A DNA stretch of 64,000 nt. It comes from Rhodopseudomonas palustris JSC-3b (GTDB lineage Bacteria > Pseudomonadota > Alphaproteobacteria > Rhizobiales > Xanthobacteraceae). Where the stretch lies: the NCBI GenBank assembly GCA_000504425.1, contig KI632513.1, forward strand, positions 2,947,276 through 3,011,275, read 5' to 3'. The notes under the pieces are model-generated. The model did not search any database. It worked only from the letters and a program-made list of their open reading frames with translations, and was not told the origin of the DNA. Below are positions 57,866 to 64,000 of the stretch, in pieces (within the stretch, counting starts at the first letter, position 1; every line of letters starts with the position of its first letter). The position numbers were made by a program, and so were the translations under genes.

Positions 57866-60532
57866 TTACAGCGAGCGCTGGATCGTCTCCACGCGATAGC
57901 ACTCGATCACGTCGCCGGCCCGCATGTCGCTGTAGCTCTCGAACGCCATGCCGCATTCCTGACCGGACTGCACTTCCTTCACCTCGTCCTTGAAACGCTT
58001 CAAGGTCGACAGCTTGCCTTCGTGCACCACGACGTTGTCGCGGATCAACCGAACATTGGCGCCGCGTTCCACGGTGCCATCGGTGACGCGGCAACCGGCC
58101 ACCTTGCCGACCTTGGAGATGTTGAAGATCTCCAGGATCTGCGCGTTGCCGAGCATGGTTTCGCGCAGCGTCGGCGCCAGCAGGCCGCTCATCGCCTTCT
58201 TCACGTCATCCACCAGGTCGTAGATGATGTTGTAGTAGCGAATTTCGATGCCGTTGCGCTTGGCCGCGGCGGCCGCTTCCTTGTTGGCGCGCACCGAGAA
58301 GCCGATGATCGCCGCATTGAAGCCTTCCGCCAGCGTGACGTCGCTCTCGCTGATGCCACCGACGCCGGCATGCAGGATGCGCGCGGTGACCTCGTCGGTG
58401 CCGAGCTTTTCCAGCGAGCCGAGGATCGCTTCCAGCGAGCCCTGCACGTCGGCCTTGATGATCAGCGGGAATTCCTTGCGGCCCGCGGTCTTGAGCTGGC
58501 TCATCATCTGCTCGAGCGAGCCGCGCATGCCGGTGACCTGCGCCGCCTTCTCGCGCTTCTTATGCGCACGATAGCTGGTGACCTGACGGGCACGGGCTTC
58601 GTTCTCGACCACCGCGAGCCGATCGCCGGCTTCCGGCGGACCGTTGAAGCCGAGCACCTCGACCGGAACCGACGGACCGGCTTCTTCCACGGTGTCGCCC
58701 TGATCGGAGATCAGCGCGCGCACGCGGCCCATTTCGGCGCCGGCCACGATGATGTCGCCGACCCGCAGCGTGCCGCGCTGCACCAGCACGGTCGCCACCG
58801 GACCACGGCCGCGATCGAGCTTGGCTTCGATCACGGTGCCTTCGGCCGGACGGGAGGCATTGGTCTTGAGATCGAGGATTTCCGCCTGCAGCGCGATCAT
58901 CTCGAGCAGCTTGTCGAGATTGATCTTGTTCTTGGCCGACACTTCGACGTCGACCACGTCGCCGCCGAGCGCTTCGACCTGAACATTGTACTGCAGCAGC
59001 TCGGTGCGCACGCGCTCCGGCTTGGCTTCCGGCTTATCGATCTTATTGATCGCCACGATGATCGGCACGCCGGCCGCGCGGGCGTGATTGATCGCTTCGA
59101 CGGTCTGCGGCATCACGCCGTCATCCGCCGCGACCACCAGCACCACGATGTCGGTGACCTTGGCGCCGCGGGCACGCATCGCGGTGAACGCGGCGTGGCC
59201 GGGGGTGTCGATGAAGGTGATCTTGGTGCCGGTTTCCGGCGAGGTCACCTGATAAGCGCCGATATGCTGGGTGATGCCGCCGGCTTCGCCGGACACCACA
59301 TTGGCGTGGCGCAGCGCGTCGAGCAGCGAGGTCTTACCGTGGTCGACGTGACCCATCACAGTCACCACCGGCGAACGCGGCTCGGTGTCGCTTGAATCGT
59401 CGACGACGTCGAACAGACCTTCTTCCACGTCGGAATCGGCGACGCGCTTGACGGTGTGGCCCAGTTCTTCAGCGATCAGCTGCGCGGTGTCGGCATCGAT
59501 CACGTCGGTGATCTTGTGCATCGCGCCCTGCTTCATCAGCATCCGGATCACATCGACCGCACGTTCCGACATGCGGTTCGCGAGTTCCTGGATGGTGATG
59601 GCTTCGGGAACGATAACTTCGCGCACCAGTTTTTCTTTCGGTTCGTGCGATGCGCCCCCCTTCAGCCGCTGGGTACGGCGGCGGAACGAGGCGATCGACC
59701 GCTCACGGACATCATCAGCGTTGAGAGCGGTCACAACGGTCAGGCGGCCGCGCTGCTTGGAGGCGCCCGGCTTGGTCACCTGCGGCTTCGGCGGCGTGGC
59801 CGGACGACCGCCCGGACCGCGGCGCACCTGACGCGGCGCCTCTTCATCATCGGCAGCTTCTGCGGGACGGGCCGCAGCAGGGCGCACCGGAGCGCCGCCC
59901 GCCGGACGGGACGCCGGGGTCGTGCTCTTGGCGGCCGGGGCCGGCGCCGACGACACCGGCTTGCCCGGGGCAGCGGTGGCCGGCTTCTTGGCCTCGTCTT
60001 CGCCAAAGCGGCGCTTGGCTTCCTGTTCGGCCTTGCGCTTGGCTTCTTCCTCGTGGCGATGGCGCTCCTCTTCCGCCTTGCGACGGATTTCAGCAGCCTC
60101 ACGCTCGGCCTGGGCCTTGGCTTCTTCGATCTTGCGGCGAGCAGCCTCGGCCTCGGCGGCGCGGCGCTCCTCTTCCTCGCGGACGCGGGCATCGGCCAGC
60201 GCGGTGGCGCGCGCGGTGCGCTCGTCCTCGGTCAAGGTGCGCAGCACCACGCCCGAGCCGGAGCGCGGCGAGGACGACCCCGAACGCGGCGGACGATTGT
60301 TGCTGGGCGGCGGGGTGGGCTTGGCCACCACCGGCTCTTGCGCGGCGGGCGCGTCGGCCGGGCCGTCGCCGCCGATCCGGCGCTTGCCGCGCTTTTCGAC
60401 CACCACCTGCTTGCTACGGCCGTGGCTGAAACTCTGGCGCACCGTGCCCTGCTCGACGCGCGGCTTCAGCGTCAAGGTCTTGCTCGGGCTGACGCTCAAA
60501 GTCTTGTCGCCAGGATTCTTCGTATCAACCAT
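57866..60532 (-). CDS. infB: Translation initiation factor IF-2
   Basis: IF-2 places initiator tRNA on the 30S subunit using GTP. The 888-residue protein has a long N-terminal region with Ala/Glu/Arg-rich heptads (about 110-200), Pro/Ala-rich linker, the IF2-N domain ([14 protein letters not shown]) and the G domain with GHVDHGKTS at 394-402, DTPGHAAF and NKID. The long alanine-rich N-terminus is common in alphaproteobacteria. Its ATG overlaps the ylxR stop by eight bases. Confidence 0.98.
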   Translation of the reverse strand: MVDTKNPGDKTLSVSPSKTLTLKPRVEQGTVRQSFSHGRSKQVVVEKRGKRRIGGDGPADAPAAQEPVVAKPTPPPSNNRPPRSGSSSPRSGSGVVLRTLTEDERTARATALADARVREEEERRAAEAEAARRKIEEAKAQAEREAAEIRRKAEEERHRHEEEAKRKAEQEAKRRFGEDEAKKPATAAPGKPVSSAPAPAAKSTTPASRPAGGAPVRPAAARPAEAADDEEAPRQVRRGPGGRPATPPKPQVTKPGASKQRGRLTVVTALNADDVRERSIASFRRRTQRLKGGASHEPKEKLVREVIVPEAITIQELANRMSERAVDVIRMLMKQGAMHKITDVIDADTAQLIAEELGHTVKRVADSDVEEGLFDVVDDSSDTEPRSPVVTVMGHVDHGKTSLLDALRHANVVSGEAGGITQHIGAYQVTSPETGTKITFIDTPGHAAFTAMRARGAKVTDIVVLVVAADDGVMPQTVEAINHARAAGVPIIVAINKIDKPEAKPERVRTELLQYNVQVEALGGDVVDVEVSAKNKINLDKLLEMIALQAEILDLKTNASRPAEGTVIEAKLDRGRGPVATVLVQRGTLRVGDIIVAGAEMGRVRALISDQGDTVEEAGPSVPVEVLGFNGPPEAGDRLAVVENEARARQVTSYRAHKKREKAAQVTGMRGSLEQMMSQLKTAGRKEFPLIIKADVQGSLEAILGSLEKLGTDEVTARILHAGVGGISESDVTLAEGFNAAIIGFSVRANKEAAAAAKRNGIEIRYYNIIYDLVDDVKKAMSGLLAPTLRETMLGNAQILEIFNISKVGKVAGCRVTDGTVERGANVRLIRDNVVVHEGKLSTLKRFKDEVKEVQSGQECGMAFESYSDMRAGDVIECYRVETIQRSL

Positions 60533-61271
60533 TCAGCGGTCCTAATCTCGTTACGCGGTGCGTTGCCACACCGTCCTCGACGTGGGGTTCATTCGCCGTG
60601 GAATTGCTATCCGCGGTGCTGTCGTCCGCCAGCCGGTATTGCACCAATAGCTGACTGCGCGACAGGAAGCTTTTGCCAGCCGCGCCTTCGAGAAGCGCAG
60701 CATGTATCACATTTGTCCGCCCGAGTGCCAAATCCAAATCAGTCGAAGAGAGAAATCTCACGACCGGCAGTGCACGCGAACAGCTCGCAGCACCGTCACC
60801 GCTCCGGGCGAGCGCGTTAAGCTTGCGGATGCCATCTGGCGCGCCATCGGCGGCATGGATCAGCGCCACCGCCTGGCCGGCGGCCAGCGCCGACTCGACC
60901 TTGGTGAAGCCGGCCACCACCTGACCGGCCTTGCCCGCCATCGCCAGCGCATCGACCAAGGAGCGCAACAACAGCGCATCGGTCTGGTCGGCGAGATCGG
61001 GCGAAACCTGGACGTTACACTTGAAACCTTTGGCAAAAACGCGGCGGCGCACCGCGGTTTCCACCGCGGAGCGCGACGCCGACAGCCACAGCCCGCGGCC
61101 GGGCAGCTTGCGCTTCAGGTCTGGCACCACCGCGCCATCTGGCGCGAGCACGAACCGAATCAGTTCGTCAACCGGCCGCACTTGCCGCGTGACCGCGCAC
61201 GTCCGCGCCGCCCCGGGCCGGATGGCCCGTGGTCCGCGATCGAGAGCTGCGGGGTCAGCGCTGGCATGCAT
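60525..61271 (-). CDS. YlxR family RNA-binding protein fused to an L7Ae-like domain
   Basis: The 248-residue protein has a YlxR (DUF448) domain near the start ([20 protein letters not shown], then [13 protein letters not shown]) and an L7Ae/YlxQ-like central region with [20 protein letters not shown] and [11 protein letters not shown]. In Gram-positives ylxR and ylxQ are separate neighbours between nusA and infB; here both are in one chain in the same place. The last about 70 residues are unlike either. It overlaps infB by eight bases and follows nusA by 14 bases. Confidence 0.9.
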   Translation of the reverse strand: MHASADPAALDRGPRAIRPGAARTCAVTRQVRPVDELIRFVLAPDGAVVPDLKRKLPGRGLWLSASRSAVETAVRRRVFAKGFKCNVQVSPDLADQTDALLLRSLVDALAMAGKAGQVVAGFTKVESALAAGQAVALIHAADGAPDGIRKLNALARSGDGAASCSRALPVVRFLSSTDLDLALGRTNVIHAALLEGAAGKSFLSRSQLLVQYRLADDSTADSNSTANEPHVEDGVATHRVTRLGPLNG

Positions 61272-61285
61272 GCCGTAGACACCTC

Positions 61286-62911
61286 TTATGCTGCCGCGCC
61301 GGACGAAGATTCCTGGTCTTCGTCCTGTTCGGCTTCCTTAGCCAGTTCCTCTTCGGTGATCCAGCCGGCCTTGACGCGGGCCTGCATGATCAACGCTTCG
61401 GCATCGGCACGCGACATCTCGTTGGCATCGAGCACGCCGGCATGCTTGACCGGCTCGCCGGTGCCATCCTTGCGCTCGGTCCAGCCGACCAGATCGTCGG
61501 TGGCGCAGCCAGCCAGATCTTCGACGCTTTTGATGTCGTTCTCGCCGAACTTGACCATCATCTTCAAGGTCACGCCCGGCACGGACTTCAGATCGTCAGC
61601 GACGCCGAGTTCCTTGCGCTTGGCTTCCAGCTCAGCCTCGAGCTGCTCCAGATATTCACGGGCACGGCTCTGCAGCTCGCTGGCGGTGTCCTCGTCAAAC
61701 CCTTCGATCGACGCCAGTTCACGCATATCGACCAGCGCCAGTTCCTCAACCGAGGTGAAGCCTTCCGACGCCAGCAACTGTCCGACCACTTCGTCGACAT
61801 TGAGCGCTTCCATGAACACCCGGGTCGAATTCTCGAAATCGGCCTGACGGCGCTCGGATTCCTCGCTCTCGGTCAGAATGTCGATGTCCCAGCCGGTGAG
61901 CTGCGACGCCAGACGGACATTCTGGCCACGACGGCCGATCGCAAGAGATAGCTGGTTATTGGTGTCCGGAACGACAACCTCGATCCGTTCACGATCTTCG
62001 TCGATCACCACCTTGGACACTTCCGCCGGCGCCAGCGCGTTGACCACGAAGGTGGCGATGTCCGGCGACCACGGAATGATGTCGATCTTTTCGCCCTGCA
62101 GCTCGTTCACCACGGCCTGCACGCGCGAACCACGCATACCGACGCAGGCGCCGACCGGATCGACCGATGAGTCACGCGACACCACGCCGATCTTGGCGCG
62201 CGAGCCCGGATCGCGGGCCACCGCCTTGATCTCGACGATGCCGTCATAGATTTCCGGCACTTCCTGCGCGAACAGCTTGGCCATGAACTGCGGATGGGTG
62301 CGCGACAGGAAGATCTGCGGGCCGCGGGTCTCGCGGCGCACGTCGAAAATATAGGCGCGGATGCGGTCGCCGTTGCGGAACACTTCGCGCGGCAACATTT
62401 CGTCGCGGCGCACGATCGCTTCGCCGCGGCCGAGATCGACGATCACGCTGCCATATTCGACGCGCTTGACCACGCCGTTGACGATGTCGCCGATGCGATC
62501 CTTGAATTCCTGATACTGCCGGTCACGCTCAGCTTCGCGCACCTTCTGCACGATCACCTGCTTGGCCGACTGCGCGGCGATGCGGCCATATTCCAACGGC
62601 GGCAGCGTGTCGGCGATGGTGTCGCCGATCTGCGCGCCCGGATTGGCGCGCTGCGCGTCGGTCAGCGAAATCTGGTTGGCGGCGTTTTCGACATGCTCGA
62701 CCACCAGCATATGGCGGGTGAGCTGCAACTGGCCGGTCTTGGGATGAATCTCGGCGTGAATATCGGTTTCCGAGCCGTAGCGGGCGCGCGCCGCCTTGGC
62801 GATCGCATCCTCCATCGCCGCGATCACGATGCCGCGGTCGATCGTTTTTTCGCGCGCGACGGCGTCGGCGATCTGCAGCAGTTCGAGTCGGTTGGCGCTG
62901 ACAGCGGCCAT
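61286..62911 (-). CDS. nusA: Transcription termination/antitermination protein NusA
   Basis: NusA modulates pausing, termination and antitermination by RNA polymerase. The 541-residue protein has the N-terminal RNA polymerase-binding domain, an S1 domain (about 135-200; [21 protein letters not shown]), two KH domains ([34 protein letters not shown]) and two C-terminal helix-hairpin repeats, ending in an acidic tail. ATG 62911 is three bases after the rimP stop. Confidence 0.98.
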   Translation of the reverse strand: MAAVSANRLELLQIADAVAREKTIDRGIVIAAMEDAIAKAARARYGSETDIHAEIHPKTGQLQLTRHMLVVEHVENAANQISLTDAQRANPGAQIGDTIADTLPPLEYGRIAAQSAKQVIVQKVREAERDRQYQEFKDRIGDIVNGVVKRVEYGSVIVDLGRGEAIVRRDEMLPREVFRNGDRIRAYIFDVRRETRGPQIFLSRTHPQFMAKLFAQEVPEIYDGIVEIKAVARDPGSRAKIGVVSRDSSVDPVGACVGMRGSRVQAVVNELQGEKIDIIPWSPDIATFVVNALAPAEVSKVVIDEDRERIEVVVPDTNNQLSLAIGRRGQNVRLASQLTGWDIDILTESEESERRQADFENSTRVFMEALNVDEVVGQLLASEGFTSVEELALVDMRELASIEGFDEDTASELQSRAREYLEQLEAELEAKRKELGVADDLKSVPGVTLKMMVKFGENDIKSVEDLAGCATDDLVGWTERKDGTGEPVKHAGVLDANEMSRADAEALIMQARVKAGWITEEELAKEAEQDEDQESSSGAAA

Positions 62912-62914
62912 GGC

Positions 62915-63712
62915 TCAGTCTCCTTCAGGGGGGTCGATCTCGCCGCGCCGCGAGCTTTGCGCGGCGAGACGATGGGCCTTGGTGTTCGCCGGAAGCGGTT
63001 TCTTCACCGGCTTGGACTTCGGTTTGGTCTTTGAACGCGGCGCCTGGCTCTTGGCCGGATCGCTCTTGCGGGCGTGGGGCGGCGGCGGCGGCTCAAGCCC
63101 CATCTGCTGGCGCAGCTCGCGCTCGGCGGCCTTGCCGCGGCGCATTGATTCGGCGATCAGCTCGTCGGTCAGCACCAGCCGCGCGTCGCCAATGTCTTCC
63201 ATGGTGAGCAGCACCAGCGGCTCGTCGCCCTCGCGCACATCATCGCGCTGCAGCCGCACCGCATCGCCCTCGACGCCGTCGAGCAACCCGCGGAACCGCT
63301 TGCGGCCCTGATGCGGCACCGCCATGTCGATCTTGACCAGATGGCCGGAATAACGCTCGAAATCGGAGCGGCGCACCAGCGGCCGATCGATGCCGGGCGA
63401 GGAAATTTCCAGCCGATAGGCGCGCTCGATCGGATCGGCGACGTCCAGCACCGGCGACAGCGCGCGCGACACCGCTTCGCAATCATCGATCAGCATGGTG
63501 CCGTCCGGCCGCTCGGCCATGATCTGCACGGTGCAGCCGGCTTCGCCGGACACCTTGATACGCACCAGGCGATAGCCCATGCCCTGCAGCACCGGCGCGG
63601 CCACCGCGGCCACGCGCGCAGCGACACCCGGCTCCACCACCAGGCGCGGCTCATCGAGCAGCTCGGCGATCGGCTCGTTTTCGGTCTCAGTCTCGGTCAA
63701 TCGGTCGGACAT
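62915..63712 (-). CDS. rimP: Ribosome maturation factor RimP
   Basis: RimP assists 30S assembly. The core is residues 25-180 ([46 protein letters not shown]). The protein is 265 residues, longer than the usual 150-200, because of a basic C-terminal tail (KSKPVKKP, residues about 205-260). It is the first gene of the rimP-nusA-ylxR-infB-rbfA-truB-rpsO-pnp cluster and follows a leader with a terminator. Confidence 0.96.
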   Translation of the reverse strand: MSDRLTETETENEPIAELLDEPRLVVEPGVAARVAAVAAPVLQGMGYRLVRIKVSGEAGCTVQIMAERPDGTMLIDDCEAVSRALSPVLDVADPIERAYRLEISSPGIDRPLVRRSDFERYSGHLVKIDMAVPHQGRKRFRGLLDGVEGDAVRLQRDDVREGDEPLVLLTMEDIGDARLVLTDELIAESMRRGKAAERELRQQMGLEPPPPPHARKSDPAKSQAPRSKTKPKSKPVKKPLPANTKAHRLAAQSSRRGEIDPPEGD

Positions 63713-63741
63713 CGGCTTTCACGCAGGCGCGGCCTGCACGG

Positions 63742-63767
63742 CGGTTCGAGCCCCCGGCGCCGAACCG
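63742..63767 (-). promoter_or_regulatory. Hairpin near the rimP start
   Basis: CGGTTCG (63742-63748) and CGAACCG (63761-63767) form a perfect seven-base stem between the attenuator and the rimP ATG. It could hide or position the ribosome-binding site. Confidence 0.45.
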
Positions 63768-63790
63768 ATCTCGGGGCTGGCGCGGGTAAT

Positions 63791-63822
63791 AAAAAAGAGC
63801 GGGTCCGGAGGGGCCCACTCTC
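63791..63822 (-). terminator. Intrinsic terminator in the rimP leader (attenuator candidate)
   Basis: On the minus strand GAGTGGGCCCC / GGACCCGCTC pair as a ten-base stem with a CTCC-type loop, followed by TTTTTTATTA. It lies after the candidate promoter and 78 bases before rimP, so it would stop transcription of the cluster unless bypassed. Confidence 0.75.
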
Positions 63823-63857
63823 AATACGGTGCGTATGAGATTGTAACGTACGCGCTA

Positions 63858-63886
63858 CATATAACGCATCTAGCGGGGCGCAGCAA
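63858..63886 (-). promoter_or_regulatory. Promoter of the rimP-nusA-infB cluster
   Basis: On the minus strand TTGCTG (63886-63881) and TATATG (63863-63858) are 17 bases apart. The start would be near 63851, giving a leader of about 139 bases. Another possible -10, TGGTATAAT, lies further upstream at 63921-63913 without a clear -35. I see no gene in the last 110 bases of the window. Confidence 0.65.
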
Positions 63887-64000
63887 GGGCCGCGCCGCCC
63901 GATGACGGGCTCATTATACCATTCGCAACTTCGTCGCAGCGGCGAAGGCGCCCAGACCGCGGTGAACGCGGCTCAGACCCGCCGAAAATGCAGATAAGCG

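Noticed and set aside
63740-63768. tRNA gene suggested by GGTTCGAGCCCC
   Set aside because: No cloverleaf arms fit around it; the bases belong to a short hairpin in the rimP leader.

Overview
The window is about 65% GC chromosomal DNA from an alphaproteobacterium. Protein character and gene order (BolA / J-domain protein / cobS-cobT; argJ-mutT-secA; lysC-ptsP-prfA-prmC; phbA/phbB/phaR; rpmF-mtgA-ispA; rimP-nusA-ylxR-infB-rbfA-truB-rpsO-pnp) point to the Nitrobacteraceae (Bradyrhizobiaceae), most likely a Rhodopseudomonas palustris-like organism. A BLUF blue-light protein lying next to a GGDEF-EAL phosphodiesterase, the arrangement known as PapA-PapB in R. palustris, fits this. The species call is inference. 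No rRNA, tRNA, CRISPR array, prophage or insertion sequence was recognised.

Layout. 0-5.5 kb: Tat-exported esterase-like/phytase-fold protein, cobT, cobS, J-domain protein, divergent bolA. 5.5-9.5 kb: YafK-type L,D-transpeptidase lipoprotein, accA, xerD, a tiny membrane protein. 9.7-12.9 kb: aroK, aroB, a CorC/HlyC-type membrane protein. 12.9-13.7 kb: repeat island. 13.7-20.2 kb: secA (minus), divergent parvulin isomerase, argJ, a small secreted protein, mutT. 20.2-21.1 kb: second repeat island. 21.1-27.6 kb: divergent methyltransferase pair and comF, overlapping glutaredoxin / C-N hydrolase / DUF1178 genes, two DMT transporters, ubiG. 28-33.9 kb: lysC, ptsP, prfA, prmC. 34.4-38.4 kb: DUF4167 protein, methyltransferase, gloB, cupin, DMT exporter. 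38.4-41.5 kb: polyhydroxybutyrate genes phbB, phbA and the regulator phaR. 41.7-50 kb: two GGDEF-EAL proteins, rpmF, mtgA, ispA, DUF1345 protein, BLUF sensor. 50.2-53.2 kb: ispG, DMT transporter, Zur/Fur regulator. 53.4-63.9 kb: the complete pnp to rimP translation/RNA-processing cluster on the minus strand, read from a promoter near 63860.

Most genes are housekeeping. The notable signals are regulatory RNA and intergenic DNA: a promoter plus an intrinsic terminator inside the rimP leader (an attenuator candidate controlling the whole cluster), long hairpins in the pnp leader next to an rpsO terminator, the BLUF/EAL pair, and several families of palindromic repeats that have been duplicated as composite blocks and nested inside one another.
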